Source of the DNA: VXMF01 sp965206775
GTDB taxonomy: Bacteria; Acidobacteriota; Terriglobia; Bryobacterales; UBA6623
Length of the DNA: 64,000 nt
Direction: 5' to 3'
NCBI GenBank assembly: GCA_965206775.1
Contig: CBDBKU010000003.1
Span: 1,736,001 to 1,800,000, forward strand
Both the position numbers and the translations under genes were made by a program. A model generated the notes under the pieces. The model was given only the letters and a program-made list of their open reading frames with translations, was not told the DNA's origin and ran no database searches. Below, piece by piece: positions 1-8,626 of the stretch. Numbering within the stretch: position 1 is the stretch's first letter; each line of letters begins with the position of its first letter.

Positions 1-912
1 CAGCCCCGCTCCTCCGGCCTCGGCCAACCCAATGAGCTCCTCCAGCCAGTTCGTGCCGGCCGTCTTGACATGCACGCCGGCTCCAAATCGCCGCGTTCCC
101 TCCCGGATGGCCTCGTATATCGAGAACTTGTCGGAGCCCGAATGGACGCTCAGCTTGAGGCCTTCGGGCAATCCGTAGCTACCGATGGCGTGCCGGATCA
201 CGGCGATGTCGTCGGCGAATTCCTTGCTGAACTGGGCTTGGTCGCCGACATAGTCGACACCCTTGTTGAACCGGCCGGTGAACTTGGGCGCGATGGTTTG
301 GATGGGAATGCCTTCGTCGGCGATCGCCGCAAGGATGACGAGCAACTCCGCAGGCGTTTGCGGGTTGTCGGTCTCGTCCATCGAGACCTCCGTGATGAAG
401 CTGCCGCGACCCTTGGCGGACTCGATGTGCCTGTAAATCCGGCCCGCCTCCTGTACGGCAAACAGGAACTGAGCGGCGCATCGCTCGACGCTTTCGCGCG
501 TGCTTGCGAAGGGCTCATCGATGCCGTCAATTTCGATCGTTCCGATCAGCTCGGAATGGGAACGGATCAGCGCGTCAATAGCTGACGGTTCGGCTGGCTG
601 GCCGATCGTGTAAGCCACGTCGAGAGTGAAGAAGTCGCTCGTGTCGAGATAGCCGTCGACAGTGTCAAGGTTGATGTGATCGGCGTCAACGTAGTACGGC
701 TTGGACCAAGCGAGGTCAACTACGGCCTCGTCCGCGGCATCGCGGACGCTAGGAGGCTGAGTGCCCACGGTCAGATGCTCGCGGTGCGACTTGTTCCAGG
801 TAGGAATCACTTCAACGCCACGCTCGGCGGCCATCATGCAAGCGCGCAGTTGGGGTTTTGCCTGGTGGGCGAATCGGTCGCCGACTCCGAAGGTGTACTT
901 CTCGATTTGCAT
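1..912 (-). CDS. uxaE: Tagaturonate epimerase (UxaE family), C-terminus cut by window edge
   Basis: The reverse strand is open from an ATG at 912 to the window edge, giving 304 residues. The protein begins MQIEKYTFGVGDRFAHQAK and contains KPYYVDADHIN, TLDVAYTIGQPA and VHSGSDKFSIYEAI. I recognise these as typical of the UxaE family (tagaturonate/fructuronate epimerase, hexuronate catabolism, metal-dependent, cytoplasmic). An in-frame stop lies 13 codons upstream of the ATG with no other good start between, and MxIEKYTFGVGDRF is the usual family N-terminus, so the start is fairly secure. No clear Shine-Dalgarno sequence is visible. The C-terminal part lies outside the window. The neighbouring genes give no further pathway context. 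Confidence 0.85.
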   Translation of the reverse strand, partial: MQIEKYTFGVGDRFAHQAKPQLRACMMAAERGVEVIPTWNKSHREHLTVGTQPPSVRDAADEAVVDLAWSKPYYVDADHINLDTVDGYLDTSDFFTLDVAYTIGQPAEPSAIDALIRSHSELIGTIEIDGIDEPFASTRESVERCAAQFLFAVQEAGRIYRHIESAKGRGSFITEVSMDETDNPQTPAELLVILAAIADEGIPIQTIAPKFTGRFNKGVDYVGDQAQFSKEFADDIAVIRHAIGSYGLPEGLKLSVHSGSDKFSIYEAIREGTRRFGAGVHVKTAGTNWLEELIGLAEAGGAGL

Positions 913-1213
913 TTCGGATGGGCCCGCGGGGCGGATAGCCAGCTACCTCGGGAGGCGTCGCGGACGGTCAGATCCATCTTAGCGAACGCCTCGGAACGAT
1001 TGATCGGCTGTGATCGCGGCTGTCGGAATTGCAGCGGTCCGGCGATCGATGCTGGCGGTGCCTCGTGCTTCCTCGAACGCGAGAAGACCCTAAATGCGGC
1101 ATTGCTCGTGACACGAGGGCCGCCTTTTGTTGGAGATCTCGACGTGCTGGAACTCGCGGCGAACTGATAGGACCCCGCAGCGGCAGGCTGTTGGCGAAGT
1201 TCTCCGGCAGTCG
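913..1213. other. Intergenic gap between uxaE start and DUF1501 stop
   Basis: About 300 bases without a gene I can support. Short open frames here have no recognisable protein character. The stretch should hold the 3' end of the DUF1800-DUF1501 transcript and the promoter of uxaE, but no convincing terminator hairpin or promoter was picked out. Confidence 0.4.
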
Positions 1214-2470
1214 CTACGAAAACACTCCAAGAGACTCGAAGCTGCCCTTGAGGATCGCGCTCGTCTTCCTATAGCCCATCCACTCTGCGATCATCGTCGC
1301 GTAGACGCGACGGAAGTCTGTTGTCATCCTCAGATTGCCGTTGTCTGTGTCCGTGAGGCTCGGTGTCTTGCCGTGGAATCCACCCCGCAAGGACGGGCCG
1401 ACGACGAACATCGGCCCCGCCGTGCCGTGATCCGTGCCTTGGCTGCCGTTCTCCTCGATGCGGCGGCCGAATTCCGTGAAGACCATCATCGCCACGTCCT
1501 CTGATCGTCCGATTCGGGCGACATCCTCGACAAAGCCGCGGACCGCATCGGCGGCGTACATGAGGATGCGGCTGTGAAGGTCGGCTTGATGCACGTGAGT
1601 GTCGAAAGCGTTGCCTCGGTACGCCACGTAATACACACGTGTCGGAAGTCCGGCGGAGATCAGCGCTGCGACCTTTTGCAGATCCGACGCGAGGCCGCCC
1701 CCGATTCCGTAGTCAACAGGCGTGCGGTACGATGCCCATGCATCGCGGACCAGCGCACCGCTTTCCGCAGCGTTCCTGGCCGTCGACCGCAGGAAAGCGA
1801 GCATCGGGTTCTCGGATTCCGTCTCCAGGTCGAATCTCCCTAGCGACCGCTTCTCCGCTTCAGTTCCCTCGCGCCGAAGCTGGAACGGATCGTCGAACAC
1901 TAGGGGTGAATGAACCTCGCCTCGCACCGCCAGAGATTGCGAACTCGCCACGTTGACGGTCGCGTTGGGGATTCCGGCGGGAGTGTGGGCGTCTTGGAAC
2001 CGCCCGATCCACCCGAGCGTTTCCCCGCCGTTGGGCACGCCTGTGTGCCAGAATCCCATTGACGAGAAGTGAGAGAGGCTCGGGTTCGGATACCCGCACC
2101 CTTCCACGACCGCCAGCAGCCCGTCCTTGTACAGGCGCTCGAAGCCTACTAGGGAAGGATGGAAGCCCGCCTCGTCGGTGATGGCGATCGCGTCGCGCTT
2201 TCGGATCCCAAGCGTCGGACGCGCGTTGTAGTATGCGTCATTCCGATACGGAACCACCGTGTTCAAGCCGTCGTTTCCTCCGGTGAGTTCCACCACGACA
2301 AGAATCCGCTCGGGGTTCTCTTCCTTGCTTCCGTCCAGGGCTTCGGCCGCCAGCGCGCTCGCCGTGCGTCCCAGCACCAGGGGCATCCCGAAAGGCACGC
2401 CAAGCCCGTAGAATCCCTTACGGAGGAAGTCCCGACGCGAACGAATGCTGGCAGCACGGAAAGTGTTCAT
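1214..2470 (-). CDS. DUF1501 domain secreted protein
   Basis: A 418-residue protein starting MNTFRAASIRSRRDFLRKGFYGLGV. The N-terminus carries a twin-arginine-like RRDFLRK motif followed by a hydrophobic stretch and an AxA-like cleavage region, so it is probably exported by the Tat route. The body has VVVELTGGNDGLNTVVPY and later FTEFGRR and GTDHGTAGPMFVVG, hallmarks of DUF1501 (sulfatase/alkaline-phosphatase fold relatives; function not established). The frame is open further upstream to 2758, but that part overlaps the DUF1800 gene. The ATG at 2470 lies 4 nt after the DUF1800 stop and gives a proper signal peptide. The two form an operon, as is usual for these families in acidobacteria and planctomycetes. 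Confidence 0.9.
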   Translation of the reverse strand: MNTFRAASIRSRRDFLRKGFYGLGVPFGMPLVLGRTASALAAEALDGSKEENPERILVVVELTGGNDGLNTVVPYRNDAYYNARPTLGIRKRDAIAITDEAGFHPSLVGFERLYKDGLLAVVEGCGYPNPSLSHFSSMGFWHTGVPNGGETLGWIGRFQDAHTPAGIPNATVNVASSQSLAVRGEVHSPLVFDDPFQLRREGTEAEKRSLGRFDLETESENPMLAFLRSTARNAAESGALVRDAWASYRTPVDYGIGGGLASDLQKVAALISAGLPTRVYYVAYRGNAFDTHVHQADLHSRILMYAADAVRGFVEDVARIGRSEDVAMMVFTEFGRRIEENGSQGTDHGTAGPMFVVGPSLRGGFHGKTPSLTDTDNGNLRMTTDFRRVYATMIAEWMGYRKTSAILKGSFESLGVFS

Positions 2471-2474
2471 GGTG

Positions 2475-4310
2475 TCATCCCAGTTGGTATTCGGGAGAGC
2501 AAAGTACGATGTACAGTGCGCTCCGCAGCGCATCGCCGACAACATCGGGGTCGCCCCCGAGGCTCGGCGATCCGATTCGCTTCTCGAGAAACTCGACGAG
2601 CTCCTTCCGATCTCCGTCCGAGAGCGGAGTGCGCAGGAACCGAGCGAGCAAGTGATCGACGGCCTCGGAAACCGTTTCCGCTCCTGCCGCGCGCACGATC
2701 GACGCGAGGTCGAATTCCGCCGGGTGCCGAGGCACGAGCTTGATCCTCTCGAAAGCAAGGACGTAGCCTCGGTAACCCCCGTAGCGCGTATTGTAGTCTT
2801 CGTCCGCGTCGGCCAGCATGCTTGACCCGGAGTCGCCAGCCTGAGTCGCGCTGGTGATATTCATCCCCTCAGCGAGTCGATCGGCGACGCTTCGATAGAT
2901 TCCGGGCAAGCGGCGGTCGGGATGGCCGTAGGCGTCCGCCGCGGGCGGGAACAGGATGCTGTGGATCGCGTTGCCTCTGTCGAGGAGCGTCGCTGGCGTG
3001 ATCCAGGTTCGTCCTCCCGACCAGCCGGCTACGTTCGGAGGGTAGAACAGGGCCTGCCCCAGGCGACCGGTCAGAACATTGAAGTCCGGAATCGTAGGAG
3101 CGCGCTTGAGGCCGAGCTTTCTGTACGTCGACACGACTAGCTGTACGGGGCTCTTCACCTGCGTCGCGACCGATGCAGAACTGTAAAAATCCCTTGAGAG
3201 AAAGATCGTCCGCAGCAGCGGCTTCAGGTCGTAGCCGGCGTCGCGGAACACGTTGGCCAGTTGCCGCCGCGTTGAATCCGATGGGTGTTGCCGGACGAAG
3301 TACCGGTAGATCTTGGAAGTCAGGAATTCCGCCGTGACGGGCTGGTCGAGAATGATGTCGACGATCTCCTCTCCTCCGAAGTTCCCGCGCTGTCCTAGGA
3401 ATTCCTTCTCGCCAACGTCGTGACTGGCCTTGTCGAATCGGAATTCGAGAACGTCGTTCGTCCAGCCCGTGAAAGCTCGCGAGGCCGCGCGGATGTCGCG
3501 CTCGGAGTAGTTGCCGACGCCCATCGTGAACAGCTCGAGAAGCTCGCGGCCAAAGTTCTCGTTCGGGTGGTCCTTCACGTTCTTGCCGTTGTCGAGATAC
3601 ACAAGCATCGAAGGGTCTCGCATGATGCCGAGCAGGAGCTTGCGGAAGTTGCCCGTGGCCATCTCGCGCAGCATGCGGTTCTGAACTAGCAGCATCCGGT
3701 AGTCCCGCACCTTGGTCTCCGACGTGGCAAAGTGGCCATGCCAGAAGAGCGTCATTTTTTCCTCAAGTGGCCTGGTCGTAGTGAGCATCCGGTTGGCCCA
3801 CCACAGTGCCAGCCTGCGCGTCTCCAGGACATCCGCGCGCAAGCCGTAGAAGAACTTGTCGACCACCGGTTGCAGGCGCCTGGACTCGCCGACTGGCAGG
3901 ACATCCACGCCGAGCGCCTTGCCGCGAGCCCGTGCGATGCGAACGGCTTCGGCCCGGCTTGGAGGAAAGGGATCCATACCGGAATCCCACATTTCCGACT
4001 CGTCGAAATCCGCGAGGCCCGACGCGTCGATGCTCTCGTAGTCGACAATCCGGTCCACCGCTTTTTCCGGGGACAGTTCTGCAAGCCCGACAATCTCGTC
4101 AGGAGTCGCCCCGAATCCGGCGCGCTCGACCAGGTGAGCGGCCCGATCGTAGGTCCAGTCTTCCGATCCGACAGGTCGCAGGTCGTCGACCCAATCAGCT
4201 GGTCGGTCTGCGCGGGCGTCGCCGAAGGCCTGCACGCACAGGACCAGCGCACCGAATAGGCCTCCGGCCGACCGTGAAATACGATTCAGGTTGAGGCTTT
4301 GGACTGTCAT
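2475..4310 (-). CDS. DUF1800 domain secreted protein
   Basis: A DUF1800 protein of about 611 residues. An N-terminal signal peptide (hydrophobic core LFGALVLCVQAFG, cleavage near DARA) is followed by the family features HLVERAGFGATPDEI, MTLFWHGHFATS, YLDNGKNVKDHPNENFGREL, LLELFTMGVGNYSE and FYPPNVAGWSGGRTWI. Function is unknown; DUF1800 genes are nearly always paired with DUF1501 genes, as here (4 nt gap downstream). I start it at the ATG at 4310, which gives a normal-length signal peptide. A GTG/ATG-type start at 4346 would add 12 residues and cannot be excluded, since neither start has a clear ribosome binding site. Confidence 0.88.
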   Translation of the reverse strand: MTVQSLNLNRISRSAGGLFGALVLCVQAFGDARADRPADWVDDLRPVGSEDWTYDRAAHLVERAGFGATPDEIVGLAELSPEKAVDRIVDYESIDASGLADFDESEMWDSGMDPFPPSRAEAVRIARARGKALGVDVLPVGESRRLQPVVDKFFYGLRADVLETRRLALWWANRMLTTTRPLEEKMTLFWHGHFATSETKVRDYRMLLVQNRMLREMATGNFRKLLLGIMRDPSMLVYLDNGKNVKDHPNENFGRELLELFTMGVGNYSERDIRAASRAFTGWTNDVLEFRFDKASHDVGEKEFLGQRGNFGGEEIVDIILDQPVTAEFLTSKIYRYFVRQHPSDSTRRQLANVFRDAGYDLKPLLRTIFLSRDFYSSASVATQVKSPVQLVVSTYRKLGLKRAPTIPDFNVLTGRLGQALFYPPNVAGWSGGRTWITPATLLDRGNAIHSILFPPAADAYGHPDRRLPGIYRSVADRLAEGMNITSATQAGDSGSSMLADADEDYNTRYGGYRGYVLAFERIKLVPRHPAEFDLASIVRAAGAETVSEAVDHLLARFLRTPLSDGDRKELVEFLEKRIGSPSLGGDPDVVGDALRSALYIVLCSPEYQLG

Positions 4311-4703
4311 AGATCGGCCCGGCTGCGGAAGGCGGCTGGCAGCCATGCCGACTGAAGGTCGATCAGCAAGGCAAGGCCACTGCGCGGGCGAGCCACCTCC
4401 GGGTTGCCGCCCACCAACATGCTATCCCAATGAGTGAGGGTCTTGGAAGGCTCGCCGTCTCTCATGCTCCGGTGGTGCACGCAGCGCCGGTCTCCGTCGA
4501 GTGTTCCGCAGATCATGGTGGTGCGATCATCGGGCCGTCAGGCGCAAGCCATGACGTCGCTACGATACTTGATGCGGCAGCTTGCGACAGGCCGCTCTTG
4601 ATGCCCCGGTGCCTGTCATGGCGGTTCGGGGCGAGGTCCTGGCGCGCAATCGCGGCTCGCAAGCGGTCCTGACACGCCGGTTGCGAGCAAGGAGCGAGTG
4701 AAA
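4311..4703. other. Divergent intergenic region between DUF1800 operon and CoA transferase
   Basis: About 390 bases between two divergently transcribed units. Short open frames in it look like chance. The only element I can point to is a Shine-Dalgarno AAGGAG at 4689-4694, 9 nt before the ATG at 4704. Both promoters should lie here but were not resolved. Confidence 0.4.
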
Positions 4704-5891
4704 ATGTCCGGAGTCCTCGAAGGTGTTCGCGTCGTCGATTTCGGCCGATACATCGCAGGTCCTTGGTGCGCAGCGCTGCTCGGCGACTTCGGCGCGGAGG
4801 TGATCCGCGTGGAGAAAGTGGACGGCGGGGAGGATCGGTTCATCAGCCGGATCAGCCGCGACGACGGCAGTGGAGCGATGTTCCTCCAAGTCAATCGCAA
4901 CAAGAGGTGCCTGACACTCGATCCAACGACCGAACGGGGCAGGGAAGTCCAGCGCAGGCTCGTCGCGACAGCCGACATCGTAGTCGCGAACATGCCCCAG
5001 CGAGCCCTCGAGAAGCTCAGGCTCGACTACGCCGCGCTGAAGAAGATCCGTCCGGATGTGATTCTTGTGTCGAACACCTGCTTCGGCGTGGCAGGTCCCT
5101 ACTCGCGCAAGCTGGGATTCGACGGGCTTGCCCAGGCGATGTGCGGGAACATGCATCTTACCGGCGATTCCATCATGCCGATGAAGTCGTACTCGCCCTG
5201 GGTCGACTTCGGCACGGCCGCCCTTTGCGCGTTCGGCGCAGTTGTTGCATTGATGGCCAGGCAGCAGACCGGTCAGGGCCAGGAGGTGCAGGGCACCCTG
5301 CTGGGCACCGCGCTAACGACGGCGAGCCCGTCGCTCATAGAGCAAGCCGTGAATATCCCGAATCGAATCGCAACCGGGAACCGGGGGCAGCTCAACGCTC
5401 CCGCCGACGTGTTCGCAACCCTCGACGGGAAGATCATGGTGCTGGTGAGCGGAGCGCCGATGTATGCCCGCTGGGCGCGGCTGGTCGGCGGGGACCGCTG
5501 GCTCGAGGACGAGCGTTTCCAGACCGACGACTCGCGTGGCGAGCATGCGGAGATCTTCAGTGCCCGCATGGCCGAGTGGTGCGCAGCGCGCTCCACAGAG
5601 CAGGCACTGGCCGAGCTCGAATCCGCGCGGGTTCCGGCGGGACCGGTCTACACGCCGCAGGAAGCGCTCGATGATCCCCAAGTTCGGGAGGCAGGATTCC
5701 TGGAACATGTTGACTATCCCGGTTCGCCGTGTGCCGCTCCTCTCGTCACGACACCGGTTCGGCTGCTTGGCACCCCAGGCGGGATCCGCCAGCGCGCGCC
5801 GCAGCTCGGAGAGCATACGACCGGGATCCTGTGCGAACTCGGATACGGTGACGACGATATCGAGGCCTTGCGATCGGCCGGGGTCGTGTGA
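4704..5891 (+). CDS. CaiB/BaiF family (class III) CoA transferase
   Basis: A 395-residue class III CoA transferase, cytoplasmic, moving CoA between acyl groups; the substrate cannot be told from sequence. Family features: GVRVVDFGRYIAGPWCAALLGDFGAEVIRVEKVDGG at the N-terminus (described here by its conserved FGRYIAGPW and GAEVIRVE blocks), LDPTTERGRE, VDFGTAALCAFGAV containing the conserved aspartate of the active site, and GNRGQLNAPADVF. A GTG at 4698 opens the frame, but the Shine-Dalgarno AAGGAG at 4689-4694 is only 3 nt from it and 9 nt from the ATG at 4704, so the ATG is preferred. The gene stands alone, converging on hisS with a 67 nt gap. Confidence 0.9.
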   Translation: MSGVLEGVRVVDFGRYIAGPWCAALLGDFGAEVIRVEKVDGGEDRFISRISRDDGSGAMFLQVNRNKRCLTLDPTTERGREVQRRLVATADIVVANMPQRALEKLRLDYAALKKIRPDVILVSNTCFGVAGPYSRKLGFDGLAQAMCGNMHLTGDSIMPMKSYSPWVDFGTAALCAFGAVVALMARQQTGQGQEVQGTLLGTALTTASPSLIEQAVNIPNRIATGNRGQLNAPADVFATLDGKIMVLVSGAPMYARWARLVGGDRWLEDERFQTDDSRGEHAEIFSARMAEWCAARSTEQALAELESARVPAGPVYTPQEALDDPQVREAGFLEHVDYPGSPCAAPLVTTPVRLLGTPGGIRQRAPQLGEHTTGILCELGYGDDDIEALRSAGVV

Positions 5892-5958
5892 AATCAAAGC
5901 TCGCACGAATCGAGGGCGCTCGCGGCCTGCCAGCGTGCTTGCGGGGTCGGCGAAAGGC

Positions 5959-7374
5959 CTACGGGGCGATCCCTAGCAGATTGCGGAGCGTCTCGGGCGC
6001 CACCGTACGCGCAACCTCTTGCTGGCCGAACCGAGCCTGCTTCCATTCGCCGTGCCCTTCGATCCCAGCGCCCTGCTCGCGCGCCACCGCCATCTGCTTG
6101 ACGGTGACAACGCCGCGGGCCGCCTCGTCGCTGCCCATCAGGACCACGTAGGGAATGCCGAGCTTGTTCGCCCGCTTGAGCTGCTTGCCTAGTTTCCCGG
6201 GAGCGACTTGGATTTCGGTCCGGATTCCAGCTCTTCGCAAGTCGAACGCCAGCGACATGCATTCCTGCGACAGTGACTCGTCCATGACAGTCACCAGGAC
6301 CTGGGCAGCTGTCTTGGCCTGCCGGACCATTCCGGCATGTTCCATGGCGGCAAGCAACCGGTCGACGCCCATAGAGGCGCCGGTTGCCGGAATCGGGGGG
6401 CCGCCGAAACGTGCCACAAGGTTGTCGTAGCGGCCGCCGCCGAACACCGAGCCGAACCGGGGCGCGTCCAGCAGCACGGCCTCGAACACCGGTCCTGTGT
6501 AGTAGGCCAGCCCTCTGGCGACGCTCACGTCGAGGGCGATGCGATCGCTTTGATACCCGAGCGCTTCGAGGCCTGACGAGATCCCGTCAATCACTTCGAG
6601 CTGCTCGGCGCTGCCTCCAACGCCCGAAAAGAGCGTGTCGAGTTGCTTCAGCACCTCGGACCGGGTCGCGCCCTTGATGGAAAGGAATTCCTCGACGACT
6701 TCGACTTGGGTTTCGGTCAGGCCCACGCCTTGGATCGGATCGCCTGACGCGTCGGTGTAGCCCGTGGTTAGCTCGAGCTTGACTCTCTTCAGGCCGATCT
6801 TGTCCAGCTTGTCGAGCACTCGGAATACGTCGGTCGCCAGTTCCGCGCCGATTCCGGCGCGTCGCAACAGCAGGTTGAGAATCTCCCTGCTCGAAAACCG
6901 GACAAGGTATGGGCCGACCTCGATTGCGGACAGCGAATCGCAGATTGCCGCTAGGATTTCGATGTCGGCTCTCCCGCAGGGGGCGCCGATAGCGTCCAGG
7001 TCGAACTGAGTGAACTGCCGGTAGCGCCCGGGATCGGGCTTGTCCGCCCGCCACACCTGCGCCACTTGGTAGCGCCGGAACGGCAGCGAAAGTCCCGGGT
7101 ACTGGCTCACAACTCGCGAGAGCGGAACGGTCAGGTCGAATCGAAGCCCGAGGTCCTCTTGCTCGGGGTTCGTAACGCGGAAGATCGACTGCTGCGCTTC
7201 CTGTCCCGCAGAGCCGGAGAGTACGTCGAGATACTCGATCGCAGGCGTATCGAGCGGAGAAAACCCGTAGTTCTCGTAGACCCCCCGAACCGTGTCGATC
7301 AAGCGCTGACGCGCGATCATCGTCTCGGGCAGCAAGTCGCGAAGGCCGCGCGAGAGGCGGGGTTTGATGCTCAT
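5959..7374 (-). CDS. hisS: Histidyl-tRNA synthetase
   Basis: Class II aminoacyl-tRNA synthetase charging tRNA-His, 471 residues, somewhat longer than the usual bacterial 420-430. Visible landmarks: RGLRDLLPETM at the N-terminus, RFDLTVPLSRVV near residue 78, motif 2 around residues 99-130 (FRRYQVAQVWRADKPDPGRY), the HisA-type GLAYYTGPVFEA, motif 3 in GASMGVDRLLAAM, and a C-terminal anticodon-binding domain with GKQLKRANKLGIPYVVLMG. The motif 2 sequence is of the archaeal/eukaryote-like kind rather than the E. coli kind. The ATG at 7374 has no obvious strong ribosome binding site. It diverges from the glycine-rich exported protein gene. Confidence 0.95.
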   Translation of the reverse strand: MSIKPRLSRGLRDLLPETMIARQRLIDTVRGVYENYGFSPLDTPAIEYLDVLSGSAGQEAQQSIFRVTNPEQEDLGLRFDLTVPLSRVVSQYPGLSLPFRRYQVAQVWRADKPDPGRYRQFTQFDLDAIGAPCGRADIEILAAICDSLSAIEVGPYLVRFSSREILNLLLRRAGIGAELATDVFRVLDKLDKIGLKRVKLELTTGYTDASGDPIQGVGLTETQVEVVEEFLSIKGATRSEVLKQLDTLFSGVGGSAEQLEVIDGISSGLEALGYQSDRIALDVSVARGLAYYTGPVFEAVLLDAPRFGSVFGGGRYDNLVARFGGPPIPATGASMGVDRLLAAMEHAGMVRQAKTAAQVLVTVMDESLSQECMSLAFDLRRAGIRTEIQVAPGKLGKQLKRANKLGIPYVVLMGSDEAARGVVTVKQMAVAREQGAGIEGHGEWKQARFGQQEVARTVAPETLRNLLGIAP

Positions 7375-7560
7375 GATCCCGGAAATTCAACGATATCATG
7401 GGCTTTTGCAGCCTGTGGGGGTGAAAGGCGGCCAGGCAAGCTCCCGCATTCCGATCGCGCATACATTTGCAGCGTGCTCCTTGCGGCGAGCACTACCAAC
7501 TCGCCGGAGGTGGTAACCTCGGAGTCGGCTCGATTCGTCTTTATCGCTTAGGGGGAAGCC
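7375..7560. promoter_or_regulatory. Divergent upstream region of hisS and the glycine-rich protein gene
   Basis: A 186-base divergent gap. The right-hand gene has a clear Shine-Dalgarno block (AGGGGGAA, about 7550-7557) just before its ATG at 7561. No -10/-35 pair convincing enough to place was seen on either strand. Confidence 0.35.
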
Positions 7561-8556
7561 ATGCCTACCGACTTCATTTCCATGACCCGAGTTGCTTGGA
7601 GGCTCGCACTAGGGCTCGCCGTGCTGACGGCGACGCTGTGGGGCGCGGGCTTTTGGGATAAGAAGGACTACTCCACCTGGAGTCCAAAGGAAATCGAGAG
7701 GACCTTCACCGATTCGCCGTGGGCGAAAACGGTGACGATAACGGGGTCGGCCCCGACGGCTGCCTTGAGCGGCGGCGGCGTCGGCGGTCGAGGTCGCCGC
7801 GGCGGCGGTGGCGGCGGCGGAGGGATTCCCGGTGGCGGCCCGCCTGGCGGCGGTGGCGGGGCTGGAGGTCGCGGCGGCGGCGGCGGCTTTGGCGGCGGTG
7901 GCGGCGGGGCAATGCCGATGGCACCGTCTCTCAAATTGCTGGTTCGGTTCGACGAGGCGATGCCTGTCAAGCTCGCCAAGGTGAAGTACCGGCTGGGTGA
8001 GAGCACCGAGTTGACGCCGGAGATGCAGCAGTATCTCGACAACCAACTGGATTACTACGTGGTCAACGTGGAGAACCTTCCTCAATTGCTGACTCGGTTC
8101 GAGGATGAGCCGGAACAGCTCGCTACGACCGCCCGACTGCGTCGCAAGGGGCACGACGATATCTACCCCGCGAAGGTTGAAGTCATCCCGGGCCCGTCCG
8201 TCGTATTCAGGTACTACTTTGTGCGAAACGATCCGATCGACGTGTCTGACAAGGAAGTCGAGTTCTTCATGAAGCTCGAAAGGCCCCAAGGAATGCAGGG
8301 CCGCGGTGCCGCGGGCCGTGGTCAGGGAGGCCAAGCCGGGCAGGGAGGTGGCAATCGCCAGCGCGGAGCCCAAGGCCAGCCCGGGGGCCAGGGCGGCCAA
8401 CGCCAGCGCGGCGCCCAAGGGGGCCAAGGCCAGCCTGGCGGCCAGAGGGCTGGGGGCGGCCAAGCCGCACGCACGGCGATGATGCTGTTCGGAAAGGAAA
8501 TCAAGCGGAAGTTCCGCCTGAAGGACATGGTTTACAAGGGCGAGCTGGCTCTCTAG
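7561..8556 (+). CDS. Exported glycine-rich protein, acidobacterial type, unknown function
   Basis: 331 residues. An N-terminal hydrophobic segment (WRLALGLAVLTATLWGAG) is probably a signal peptide. After it comes KKDYSTWSPKEIERTFTDSPWAKTV, an N-terminal block I associate with acidobacterial exported proteins. Residues about 75-120 are almost pure glycine with scattered Arg, Pro and Ala. Residues about 120-240 look like a folded domain (LKLLVRFDEAMPVKLAK, PAKVEVIPGPSVVFRYYFVRND), and residues about 243-300 are a second low-complexity tract of GQGGQ/QRGAQ-like repeats. A strong Shine-Dalgarno sequence (AGGGGGAA) supports the ATG at 7561; an internal Met at residue 8 is the alternative start. 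Function unknown. Confidence 0.8.
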   Translation: MPTDFISMTRVAWRLALGLAVLTATLWGAGFWDKKDYSTWSPKEIERTFTDSPWAKTVTITGSAPTAALSGGGVGGRGRRGGGGGGGGIPGGGPPGGGGGAGGRGGGGGFGGGGGGAMPMAPSLKLLVRFDEAMPVKLAKVKYRLGESTELTPEMQQYLDNQLDYYVVNVENLPQLLTRFEDEPEQLATTARLRRKGHDDIYPAKVEVIPGPSVVFRYYFVRNDPIDVSDKEVEFFMKLERPQGMQGRGAAGRGQGGQAGQGGGNRQRGAQGQPGGQGGQRQRGAQGGQGQPGGQRAGGGQAARTAMMLFGKEIKRKFRLKDMVYKGELAL

Positions 8557-8587
8557 TCAGTTCTCAAGCCAAAGGCGAACCCGCAGC

Positions 8588-8605
8588 CGAGGCATAGGTG
8601 CCTCG
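8588..8605. terminator. Hairpin between convergent genes, candidate bidirectional terminator
   Basis: A perfect 7-bp stem, CGAGGCA / TGCCTCG, with a TAGG loop lies in the 70-base gap between the convergent stops at 8556 and 8627. There is no T-run on either side, so it is not a textbook intrinsic terminator. Its position between two convergent genes is what suggests the role. Confidence 0.4.
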
Positions 8606-8626
8606 ATCAGTCCGTTCCAACGAAGC

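Noticed and set aside
7668..8042. Proline-rich minus-strand frame opposite the glycine-rich protein
   Set aside because: Poly-Pro is simply the complement of the poly-Gly tract.
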